Both the position numbers and the translations under genes were made by a program. The notes below the pieces were generated by a model that saw only the letters and a list, made by a program, of their open reading frames with translations, ran no database searches and was not told where the DNA came from. DNA of 12,227 nucleotides from JBOFLG01 sp051657745 (GTDB taxonomy: Bacteria > Actinomycetota > Actinomycetes > Actinomycetales > Dermatophilaceae): positions 1-12,227 of the forward strand of contig JBOFLG010000247.1 of assembly GCA_051657745.1 (NCBI GenBank), in the 5' to 3' direction. This document shows, piece by piece, positions 6,027 to 12,227 of this stretch. Position 1 is the first letter of the stretch. The number at the start of each line of letters is the position of its first letter.

Positions 6027-7814
6027 TCATCCGCCGTCGGTGATCTCGCACAGCACCGCTCCGCTGGACACCGTCGCACCGACCTCAGCGGCCAGCCGAG
6101 TGACCATGCCGGCTCGATGCGCGGTGATCGGCTGCTCCATCTTCATCGCCTCGAGGACCACCACGAGGTCACCGGCAGCGACCGTGGCACCGTCCGAGAT
6201 GGCGACCTTCACGATCGTCCCCTGCATCGGCGCCGTCACGGCGTCACCGGATGCCGCCGCGGCCTCTCGCCTGCCGGAGGAGGACCGGCGAGGCGCCTTC
6301 CGCGGTGGGCTGGCCGTGCGGCCCGCGCCGAACGAGAGCCCACCGGGCAGCGACACCTCGAGCCGCTTGCCGTCGACCTCGACCACCAGGTGCTCCCGGG
6401 TCTGGTTGTCGGGCCGGTCGCCGACCGGGCCTGAGAAGGGCGGGATGTCGCCGCTGAATTCGGTCTCGATCCAGCGGGTATGCACCGTGAATGGCTCGCT
6501 GGCGTCCGCCGGGGCGAAGGCCGGGTCCACGACCACCCGGCGATGAAACGGGATAACGGTCGGCATCCCCTCGATCTCGAGCTCGGCGAGCGCCCGGCGA
6601 GCGCGCTCCAGCGCCTGCTGCCTGGTGCGGCCGGTGACGACGAGCTTGGCGATCATCGAGTCGAACGCGCCCGCGACCGTGTCCCCCTCGACGATGCCGG
6701 CATCCCACCGCACCCCAGGGCCCGACGGCACCACCATCCGGGTCACCGTGCCCGGGGCGGGGAGGAAGCCGCGCCCGGCATCCTCGCCGTTGATCCGGAA
6801 CTCGATGGAGTGCGCGTGCGGCTGCGGGTCGTCGTAGCCGAGCGGCTCACCGGCCGCGATGCGCAGCTGCTCGCGGACCAGGTCGAGGCCGGTGACCTCC
6901 TCCGAGACCGGATGTTCGACCTGCAGGCGGGTGTTGACTTCGAGGAATGAGATGTCGCCGGATGGTCCGACCAGGAACTCACAGGTGCCCGCGCCGACGT
7001 AGCCAGCGGCCCGGAGAATCTCCTTCGAGGCCCGGACGATCTCGGTGTGCTGAGCCTCGCTGAGGAATGGCGCAGGAGCCTCCTCGACCAACTTCTGGTT
7101 GCGCCGCTGCAGCGAGCAGTCGCGCGTCGACACCACCACCACCGCACCGTATTCATCGGCGAGACACTGGGTTTCGACGTGCCGGGGATGGTCGAGGAAG
7201 CGTTCGACGAAGCACTCACCGCGCCCGAATGCGGCGACTGCCTCGCGCACCGCGGAGTCGAACAACTCGGGGATGTCGTCGATGGCGCGGGCCACCTTCA
7301 GCCCACGCCCACCCCCGCCGTATGCCGCCTTGATCGCCACCGGGAGGCCGTGCTCCTGGGCGAAGGCGATCACGTCGTCGGGCCCATCGACCGGGCCGGG
7401 GGTGCCTGGCACGAGCGGCGCCCGAGCGGCGAGCGCGATGTGCCGCGCCGTGACCTTGTCGCCGAGTGCGTCGATGGCGGCCGGGCCGGGTCCGACCCAG
7501 ATCAGCCCGGCGTCGATGACCTTCTGGGCGAACTCGCCGTTCTCCGCGAGAAACCCGTACCCGGGATGCACGGCATCCGCACCGGCCCGCTGCGCGATCT
7601 CGATCAGGCGGTCCTGGAGCAGGTAGGAGTCGGCCGGGGTGGACCCACCGAGCGCGTACGCCTCGTCGGCGGTGCGCACGTGCAGGGCGCTCCGGTCGGG
7701 GTCGGCGTACACCGCGACCGATCCGATGCCGGCGTCGCGGCAGGCCCGCGCGATGCGAACGGCGATCTCACCGCGGTTGGCGATGAGCACTGTGCGGATC
7801 GGGCGGACCGGCAT
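6027..7814 (-). CDS. accA3: Acyl-CoA carboxylase alpha subunit (biotin carboxylase + biotin carrier)
   Basis: A 595-residue fusion: biotin carboxylase N-domain (ANRGEIAVRI at about 12-21), ATP-grasp domain (GGGGRG loop 166-171, EVNTRLQVEHPVSEEVTG at 292-309), C-domain to about 450, a variable Arg/Ser linker (about 490-520), and a C-terminal biotinyl domain with EAMKMEQ, the biotin being attached to Lys558. It carboxylates biotin with ATP and bicarbonate for an acetyl-/propionyl-CoA carboxylase; the beta (carboxyltransferase) subunit is not in this window. Length and architecture match mycobacterial AccA3 and Streptomyces AccA2. The accA3 label is by resemblance, since actinomycetes carry several alpha subunits. 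The ATG at 7814 has no ribosome binding site but has a promoter-like sequence six bases upstream, so the mRNA may be leaderless. It follows korB by 78 bases on the same strand. Confidence 0.95.
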   Translation of the reverse strand: MPVRPIRTVLIANRGEIAVRIARACRDAGIGSVAVYADPDRSALHVRTADEAYALGGSTPADSYLLQDRLIEIAQRAGADAVHPGYGFLAENGEFAQKVIDAGLIWVGPGPAAIDALGDKVTARHIALAARAPLVPGTPGPVDGPDDVIAFAQEHGLPVAIKAAYGGGGRGLKVARAIDDIPELFDSAVREAVAAFGRGECFVERFLDHPRHVETQCLADEYGAVVVVSTRDCSLQRRNQKLVEEAPAPFLSEAQHTEIVRASKEILRAAGYVGAGTCEFLVGPSGDISFLEVNTRLQVEHPVSEEVTGLDLVREQLRIAAGEPLGYDDPQPHAHSIEFRINGEDAGRGFLPAPGTVTRMVVPSGPGVRWDAGIVEGDTVAGAFDSMIAKLVVTGRTRQQALERARRALAELEIEGMPTVIPFHRRVVVDPAFAPADASEPFTVHTRWIETEFSGDIPPFSGPVGDRPDNQTREHLVVEVDGKRLEVSLPGGLSFGAGRTASPPRKAPRRSSSGRREAAAASGDAVTAPMQGTIVKVAISDGATVAAGDLVVVLEAMKMEQPITAHRAGMVTRLAAEVGATVSSGAVLCEITDGG

Positions 7815-7820
7815 GCCCGG

Positions 7821-7848
7821 ACTCTATCGCTCGGCGACCCCGCGTCAT
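7821..7848 (-). promoter_or_regulatory. Candidate leaderless promoter of the carboxylase gene
   Basis: Reading on the minus strand: ATGACG (7848-7843), 16 bases, TAGAGT (7826-7821), six bases, ATG (7814). TAGAGT fits the TAnnnT pattern of actinobacterial -10 boxes, and the spacing would put the transcript start at or next to the A of the ATG. The lack of any purine-rich ribosome binding site agrees with this. Confidence 0.5.
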
Positions 7849-7892
7849 CCGGGTCGGGCAATCGCGGCGCAACCTGGTGCTGGGGTCGTGGT

Positions 7893-8990
7893 TTAGCTGA
7901 CCGTCCAGGCGTCCCGGCCACGAAGTAACTCGGCGAGGTCATCGTCGGATGCCGACCCGCCCGCGTCAGCGACCGCGTCGTCGACCTGGGCGCGCACGAG
8001 GTCGTCGTACACCGGGCGCACAACCTGCCGGAAGATGCCCATCGGCACGTGCGTCATCTCGGGGCTGTCCAGCCGGGAGAGCTGGAACGCCTGCCCGGGG
8101 TCATCGAGTGTGGGGTCGTGCTCGACCACCGCGCCGGACTCGCCGGTGGCGGCCTCCGCCTCGGCGATGAACTTCATCGTGCCGGACCCTTTGCGCACCA
8201 ACACTTTTCGGTCGCCCTCGGGGCCGACGGTGATGGCCTCACCGGCCCGCAGCCGCACAATCCGGGCCTGCTGCTGGGTGCGGTCCTTGAGCACCTCGAA
8301 TGCGCCGTCGTTGAAGATCGGGCAGTTCTGGTAGATCTCGACCAGCGCGGTGCCGCGGTGTTCAGCGGCGGCGCGGAGCACCGCAGTGAGCTCGGCGCGG
8401 TCGCTTTCCATGGCCCGGGCCACGAACGTGGCCTCGGCCCCGAGCGCCAGCGACACTGGGTTGAACGGGGTGTCGACCGAACCGAGCGGTGTGGACTTGG
8501 TGACCTGCCCGACCCGTGACGTGGGCGAATACTGCCCCTTGGTCAACCCATAGATCTGGTTGTTGAACAGCAGGATGGTGAGGTTGACGTTGCGCCGGAT
8601 CGCATGGATCAGGTGGTTGCCACCGATCGACAGCGCATCGCCGTCGCCGGTCACCACCCAGACCGACAGGTCCGGGCGCGAGGTGGCCAGGCCGGTGGCG
8701 ATCGCCGGTGCCCGCCCGTGGATGGAGTGCATGCCGTACGTGTCGAGGTAGTACGGGAAGCGGCTCGAGCAGCCGATGCCGGAGACGAACACGATGTTCT
8801 CGCGCTTGAGGCCCAGCTGAGGCAGGAACGACTGCACCGCGGCGAGGATGACGTAGTCGCCACACCCGGGGCACCAGCGCACCTCCTGGTCGGAGGTGAA
8901 GTCGCGTTTGACCTGTGTCGGTGCGTCATCGGGAAGGTGCGGGACGTGCTGGATGCCGCTGACCGGCATCCCCAGCTCGACGGCGGTCAC
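7893..8990 (-). CDS. korB: 2-oxoacid:ferredoxin oxidoreductase beta subunit (KorB)
   Basis: 365 residues from a GTG at 8990, chosen because AAGGAG lies six bases upstream and the start overlaps the korA stop in GTGA (8987-8990). Thiamine diphosphate motif from GDGDALSIGGNH (115-126) to NN (143-144); cysteines that should bind the [4Fe-4S] cluster at 40 and 43 (WCPGCGDY), 74 (GIGCSSRFPYY) and 223 (YQNCPIFND). With KorA it converts 2-oxoglutarate and CoA to succinyl-CoA and CO2, passing electrons to ferredoxin. The set GIGCSSRFPYY plus the C-terminal extension matches the oxygen-tolerant KorB of mycobacteria. The assignment to 2-oxoglutarate over pyruvate is by family resemblance. A much longer open frame upstream only shadows korA. 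Confidence 0.94.
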   Translation of the reverse strand: MTAVELGMPVSGIQHVPHLPDDAPTQVKRDFTSDQEVRWCPGCGDYVILAAVQSFLPQLGLKRENIVFVSGIGCSSRFPYYLDTYGMHSIHGRAPAIATGLATSRPDLSVWVVTGDGDALSIGGNHLIHAIRRNVNLTILLFNNQIYGLTKGQYSPTSRVGQVTKSTPLGSVDTPFNPVSLALGAEATFVARAMESDRAELTAVLRAAAEHRGTALVEIYQNCPIFNDGAFEVLKDRTQQQARIVRLRAGEAITVGPEGDRKVLVRKGSGTMKFIAEAEAATGESGAVVEHDPTLDDPGQAFQLSRLDSPEMTHVPMGIFRQVVRPVYDDLVRAQVDDAVADAGGSASDDDLAELLRGRDAWTVS

Positions 8991-10852
8991 GAGAGCTCCT
9001 TGAGGGTGCTGGAGATGACGTCGGCGAGCTGGGCCGTGGTAAACGGCAGGCCGCGCATCGAGGTGTACGAGCGGATGTCGACGAGATAGCGGCCGCGCAG
9101 CAGCAGGGCGAGCTGGCCGAGGTTCATCTCGGGCAACAGCACCCGGTCGTAGCGGCGCAGCACCTCGCCGAGGTTGGCGGGGAACGGGCTGAGGTGGCGC
9201 AGGTGGGCCTGAGCGACGTCGTGCCCGGCGTTGCGCACCACCCGGGTGGCGGCCGCGATCGGCCCGTAGGTCGACCCCCAGCCCAGCACCAGCACCCGAG
9301 CCGTACCGGAGGGATCGTCGACCTCCAGGTCGGGTACGACGATTCCGTCGATCTTCGCTTGACGCAGGTGCGTCATCCGCTCGTGGTTGTCGGGGTCGTA
9401 GGAGATGTTGCCGGTGATGTCGGCCTTCTCGATGCCGCCGATGCGATGCTCCAGCCCGGCCGTGCCAGGCACTGCCCACGGGCGAGCCAGGGTGTCAGGG
9501 TCGCGCAGGTAGGGGTGGAACACCGGTTCCCCGGCGTCATTGGTGCCGTTGGGTGCATCGGCGAAGCGCACCGTGAGGTCAGGCAGGTCACCGACCGACG
9601 GCACCGACCACGGCTCGGACCCGTTGGCGAGGTAGCCGTCGGAGAGCAGCAGTACCGGGGTGCGGTAGGCGGTGGCGATCCGCACGGCATCCATCGCGGC
9701 GGCGAAGCAGTCGGCCGGAGTGCACGGCGCGATCACCGGCACCGGGGATTCACCGTTCCGCCCGAACAGTGCCTGCAGCAGGTCGGCCTGCTCGGTCTTG
9801 GTGGGCAGGCCGGTCGACGGCCCGCCGCGCTGCACGTTGATCACCAGCAGTGGCAACTCCAGCGACACTGCCAGGCCGATGGTCTCGGCCTTCAGCGCCA
9901 GCCCTGGGCCGGAGGTGCTGGTGACGCCGATCGCGCCGCCGTAACTGGCGCCGAGCGCGATGCCCACGCCGGCGATCTCGTCCTCGGCCTGGATAGTGGT
10001 GACGCCGTGTCGCTTGAGCGCCGAGAGTGCGTGCAGGATGTCGGATGCCGGGGTGATGGGGTATGAACCAAGCACCAGGGGGCGGCTCGCGCGGTGCGCT
10101 GCAGCGACCAGCCCCAGGGCGAGGGCGGTGTTGCCGGTGACGTTGCGGTAGGTACCCGGCGGGGTCGGGGCCGGGCCGACGACGTATGAACTGGCGAAGT
10201 CTTCAGTTGTCTCGCCGTAGTTCCAGCCGGCAGTGAGGGCGGTGAGGTTGGCGTCGAGGATGTCGGGGCGGTCGCCGAACTTCTTGGCGAGGAACTTCTC
10301 GGTGCCGGTGGTGGGCCGGGTATACATCCAGGACAGCAGGCCGAGGGCGAACATGTTCTTCGCCCGTTCCTTCTCTTTACGGCTGAGCCCGTCGAACCGG
10401 GCAAGGGCCTCGACAGTGATGCTGGTCAGCGCCACCGGGTGCACGTGATACGAATCCAGGCTGCCGTCATCCAGTGGGCTGGTGTCGTAGTCGACCTTGG
10501 CGAGGTTGCGCTTGGTGAACTCGTCGGTGTTGACGATGACCGTGGCGCCCCGGGGGAGGTCGGCGAGGTTGGCCTTGAGCGCGGCCGGATTCATCGCGAC
10601 GAGCACGTCCGGGGCGTCGCCCGGGGTGAGCACGTCGTGGTCGGCGAAGTGCAACTGGAAACTACTGACCCCGGGGAGGGTGCCCTGCGGGGCGCGGATC
10701 TCGGCCGGGAAGTTTGGCAGCGTGGAGAGGTCGTTACCGAGCAGCGCAGTCTCGGAGGTGAACCGGTCGCCAGTGAGTTGCATCCCGTCGCCGGAGTCAC
10801 CGGCAAATCGGATGACGACACGGTCGACGGTCTGGACGGTCGTACTGCTCAC
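8987..10852 (-). CDS. korA: 2-oxoacid:ferredoxin oxidoreductase alpha subunit (KorA, gamma-alpha fusion)
   Basis: 621 residues. The N-terminal gamma domain (about 1-190) has GDSGDGMQLTG at 18-28; the alpha domain follows, with YPITP at 264-268 (2-oxoacid binding), AEDEIAG (about 289-295), TSTSGPG at 311-317 and QRGGPSTGLPT at 341-351. A C-terminal domain follows from about 500. The fused gamma-alpha arrangement with a separate KorB is the two-subunit type found in actinobacteria, where it supplies succinyl-CoA when the classical 2-oxoglutarate dehydrogenase is limiting. Start at a GTG (10852) eight to ten bases after AAGGTGA. A minus-strand TAACAT (10924-10919) about 70 bases upstream is a possible -10 box. 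korA and korB form one translationally coupled operon; the carboxylase gene downstream probably has its own promoter. Confidence 0.94.
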   Translation of the reverse strand: MSSTTVQTVDRVVIRFAGDSGDGMQLTGDRFTSETALLGNDLSTLPNFPAEIRAPQGTLPGVSSFQLHFADHDVLTPGDAPDVLVAMNPAALKANLADLPRGATVIVNTDEFTKRNLAKVDYDTSPLDDGSLDSYHVHPVALTSITVEALARFDGLSRKEKERAKNMFALGLLSWMYTRPTTGTEKFLAKKFGDRPDILDANLTALTAGWNYGETTEDFASSYVVGPAPTPPGTYRNVTGNTALALGLVAAAHRASRPLVLGSYPITPASDILHALSALKRHGVTTIQAEDEIAGVGIALGASYGGAIGVTSTSGPGLALKAETIGLAVSLELPLLVINVQRGGPSTGLPTKTEQADLLQALFGRNGESPVPVIAPCTPADCFAAAMDAVRIATAYRTPVLLLSDGYLANGSEPWSVPSVGDLPDLTVRFADAPNGTNDAGEPVFHPYLRDPDTLARPWAVPGTAGLEHRIGGIEKADITGNISYDPDNHERMTHLRQAKIDGIVVPDLEVDDPSGTARVLVLGWGSTYGPIAAATRVVRNAGHDVAQAHLRHLSPFPANLGEVLRRYDRVLLPEMNLGQLALLLRGRYLVDIRSYTSMRGLPFTTAQLADVISSTLKELS

Positions 10853-11110
10853 GAGTCACCTTGGGCGAGGGGGCAGGCCAGGCTGCGTGCGGCGCCAGCC
10901 GCGACCACAGCACCCACCATGTTACGTCGCGCCAGTCAGGCTCCCCGAAGGCGCCCGCCCTCCGGGACGACCCGCGACACCGGCCCGCCCGACTCGCCGC
11001 TGCCGCCGGGTCGACCCGGCCGGGCAGTGGAGCAGTTGGTCGCGCCGATTCGCCTGGCCGGTGACCCGGTCGCCCACGAAGGGTGAAACGCCGGTGTACG
11101 TCACGCAGAA
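10853..11110. other. Upstream region of korA, no gene seen
   Basis: GC-rich noncoding stretch. It holds the TAACAT -10 candidate for korA and a perfect 16-base palindrome, GCCGGGTCGACCCGGC (11005-11020), about 150 bases upstream of korA, which might be an operator but could arise by chance in such GC-rich DNA. Open frames here have no family features. Confidence 0.5.
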
Positions 11111-11151
11111 CAGGCGTGAGGCGGGGACTTCGTGTCCTCGCCCCACGCCTG
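11111..11151 (-). terminator. Strong hairpin after the exported-protein gene
   Basis: CAGGCGTGAGGCGGGGAC (11111-11128), loop TTCGT, GTCCTCGCCCCACGCCTG (11134-11151): an 18-position stem with one mismatch and one G-U pair on either strand. It lies 67 bases past the stop of the small exported protein and no long T-run follows. It would also insulate korA from the genes to its right. Confidence 0.75.
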
Positions 11152-11218
11152 CCGTGCGCTGATTCTTACTACAGGTCGACTGGGGACGTTACGCCGACCC
11201 TCCTGGGAAATCCAACAA

Positions 11219-11539
11219 CTAGAACTTCCAGTACTTTTCTTGGCAACTGTTTTGAGTAAGCCAGAAGAGTGCTCTGTTCTGATCCCGATCTTTCCATGGA
11301 ATGGACAGCACGTTCCGCCTGAAGCTGGTTGCGCCCCGCTGTGAGTAGCAAGAGTAGTAGAGAGTTGCCGTATTCTTGCCATACTGATTCTGGTAGTTGA
11401 TCCAAATCGCACCGCCAACCCCCGATGCGGAGGAGGCTGCGGGGACGGCGGCCGCGATGCCAACGGCTGCCATCAGGGCGGCAGTCGTCGCCAGCGCGCG
11501 GGTTCGGAGCGATGATGTGTTGCGCCTACTCGTGGTCAT
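11219..11539 (-). CDS. Small exported protein with two cysteines, unknown family
   Basis: 106 residues. A typical Sec signal peptide: Arg-rich n-region (SRRNTSSLRTR), hydrophobic Ala-rich core (about 15-33), and a likely cleavage site after ASSAS-A or SAS near residue 39. The mature part is about 67 residues, aromatic and polar (INYQNQYGKN, LYYSCYSQRG, PWKDRDQNRALFWL), with Cys64 and Cys99 that could form one disulfide. The ATG at 11539 follows GAGGT at good distance. Codons ending in A or T are much more frequent than in the genes to the left, and local GC is low (25 of 60 at 11221-11280), pointing to a different origin. Cys spacing (34 residues between) and flanking residues match the partial gene at 11973. 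I do not recognise the family; a peptide toxin, inhibitor or surface protein are all possible. Confidence 0.8.
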   Translation of the reverse strand: MTTSRRNTSSLRTRALATTAALMAAVGIAAAVPAASSASGVGGAIWINYQNQYGKNTATLYYSCYSQRGATSFRRNVLSIPWKDRDQNRALFWLTQNSCQEKYWKF

Positions 11540-11875
11540 GTGTTTGTACCTCTATCATGCATGCCTGATGGGAGATGTGTTCCACTTGTGCATGGCCCAC
11601 CGACATGAATTACGCGGAACGGGGGGGGGCGTCATAGGCAGTAAGAGCCGAGAATCGAACCGGGGCTTTGTGTCGATTTCTTCGAGTGGATGCCTACCAT
11701 GCAACTGGCGGAGATGTCTCAGAGTGGCTTTCTCAAGACACGTCCGGAGGTTATCGACGGACGCATCAGAGAGTCAACTGAGGAATCTCCTGGTTTCGAT
11801 CCGTACAGGTTGGTGATGTCGTGGCATCTCATCCACCCTCGGATCTGCAGGGGTGGTCAGAAGGTGCAGCGCCGC

Positions 11876-11913
11876 GAGGCAGTGCCGCGGCTATGAAGCC
11901 ACGACACTGCCTC
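11876..11913 (-). terminator. 17-position hairpin downstream of the partial exported-protein gene
   Basis: GAGGCAGTG (11876-11884) and CACTGCCTC (11905-11913) form the outer stem; inside it CG/CG and GGCT/AGCC continue the stem to a four-base loop. The two interrupting positions are C-A mismatches on the plus strand but G-U pairs on the minus strand, so the minus-strand RNA folds into an unbroken 17-pair stem. That polarity fits a terminator for the minus-strand gene ending at 11973. Confidence 0.65.
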
Positions 11914-11915
11914 AT

Positions 11916-11960
11916 CAGCAGCGGACAAGATCAACGATCTCGTACGGATCGCCGCTGCTG
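11916..11960. repeat. Second inverted repeat next to the terminator
   Basis: CAGCAGCGG (11916-11924) and CCGCTGCTG (11952-11960), perfect 9-bp arms, with AGATC/GATCT forming a small inner stem in the 27-base loop. It lies between the stop of the partial gene (11973) and the 17-pair hairpin, so the transcript 3' end would carry two consecutive stem-loops. Confidence 0.5.
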
Positions 11961-11972
11961 TGACCAACTCTC

Positions 11973-12227
11973 CTAACTGAAGGAGCAGCCATTTTTTCGG
12001 AGGTGCCAGTCGAGGTTCCGCCGGGTCCGATCATTCGGAGCCACATGACTCCACTCTCCGATGAAATTGTTCTTGCCGAGTTGCTCTCCGCACCGATATC
12101 TCGCTGTGAAGTATTCGCGGTGAACTACTCCACGAATCCCTTTTACTTCGTCATATCCGGACGCCGTGCCATAGACGTCGGGGGCGGCAGAGGACATTGG
12201 CGACAGCGCGATTGCGGCGGCCAGAGC
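11973..12227 (-). CDS. Small exported protein, 5' end beyond the window
   Basis: The frame is open to the window edge, giving 84 visible residues. The ten codons before the in-frame ATG at 12197 read ALAAAIALSP, the hydrophobic core of a signal peptide, so that ATG is not the start and the true one lies outside. Cleavage is likely around SSAA-PDVYG. The mature part is about 70 residues with two cysteines separated by 34 residues (RYRCGEQ and KNGCSFS), ending three residues after the second. It shares T-x2-Y-x-C, and Q, G, F, DR, L and N at matching positions between the cysteines, with the protein at 11219-11539. Probably a diverged paralogue of the same secreted family; function not recognised. 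Confidence 0.75.
   Translation of the reverse strand, partial: ALAAAIALSPMSSAAPDVYGTASGYDEVKGIRGVVHREYFTARYRCGEQLGKNNFIGEWSHVAPNDRTRRNLDWHLRKNGCSFS

Larger units (their letters stand above)
11540..11972. other. Spacer between the two exported-protein genes
   Basis: 433 bases without a supported gene. From left to right it holds the promoter region of the gene at 11219-11539, a run of nine G (11621-11629, C on the coding strand of that gene), a T-arm-like tRNA motif that does not fold into a tRNA (about 11647-11661), and two adjacent inverted repeats at 11876-11913 and 11916-11960. Plus-strand frames through it show no family features. Confidence 0.6.

Noticed and set aside
7047..7928. 293-codon plus-strand open frame opposite the carboxylase gene
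   Set aside because: Antisense shadow of a strongly supported gene.
11005..11020. 16-base perfect palindrome GCCGGGTCGACCCGGC as a korAB operator
   Set aside because: Palindromes of this length are expected by chance in 12 kb of GC-rich DNA, and it lies about 150 bases from the start; kept only as a note.
11219..11539. Lactococcin 972-type bacteriocin
   Set aside because: Size and export fit, but lactococcin 972 lacks cysteines and no clear sequence match could be seen; no immunity or transporter genes are visible.
11641..11734. tRNA-like sequence on the minus strand (T-arm motif GGTTCGATTC and a D-arm-like GCC...GGC)
   Set aside because: The T stem has two mismatches, the anticodon loop lacks T33 and the 5' and 3' acceptor arms do not pair. 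At most a decayed relic.
11397..11816. 139-codon plus-strand open frame in the low-GC end
   Set aside because: Begins inside the exported-protein gene on the other strand, crosses the G-run and has no ribosome binding site or recognisable domain.
1..12227. CRISPR array, insertion sequence, rRNA or replication origin
   Set aside because: No regularly spaced repeats, transposase motifs, rRNA-like sequence or DnaA-box clusters were seen.

Overview
The window is GC-rich DNA (for example 44 of 60 bases are G or C at 10561-10620), with GTG starts, 4-base stop/start overlaps and actinobacterial protein families. It reads as a chromosomal piece of an actinomycete (Actinomycetota). LpdA-type flavoprotein, AccA3-type carboxylase, trimeric purine nucleoside phosphorylase and KorAB all have counterparts in mycobacteria. 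The genus cannot be fixed from the sequence alone.

Left part (35-3955, minus strand): a three-gene set encoding a 123-residue Roadblock/LC7-like protein (B), a small GTPase (G) and a Roadblock/LC7 MglB/CvnB-like protein (A) occurs twice in tandem. The order of transcription is B2-G2-A2 (3955 to 2582), then B1-G1-A1 (2352 to 952), followed by a purine nucleoside phosphorylase gene (901 to 35). The set resembles the Streptomyces conservon or Myxococcus MglA/MglB logic, but neither the sensor kinase (CvnA) nor the DUF742 protein (CvnC) is present, and each set has two Roadblock proteins. Both GTPases lack a recognisable NKxD guanine-specificity motif. Both A proteins carry four cysteines at identical positions. 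The two sets share a TTAGACAAA element 80-100 bases upstream of the B start.

Middle part (4147-7814): a divergent plus-strand gene for an LpdA-like flavoprotein disulfide reductase homologue without the redox disulfide; a small basic protein of unknown function with a polyproline tail; and, convergent to it, a biotin carboxylase/biotin carrier fusion (alpha subunit of an acyl-CoA carboxylase) with a plausible leaderless promoter. A long hairpin sits between the two convergent stop codons.

Right part (7893-10852): korA and korB, overlapping by four bases, encode a 2-oxoacid (probably 2-oxoglutarate):ferredoxin oxidoreductase. Together with the carboxylase, this stretch is central acyl-CoA and 2-oxoacid metabolism.

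Far right (about 11160-12227): composition drops (25 of 60 bases G or C at 11221-11280). Two small exported proteins are encoded here on the minus strand, the second cut by the window end. They look unlike each other at first, but share a T-x2-Y-x-C-x34-C framework, so they are probably diverged paralogues of an unrecognised secreted family. Each is followed by a strong hairpin. This end looks like accessory DNA attached to a conserved metabolic region.
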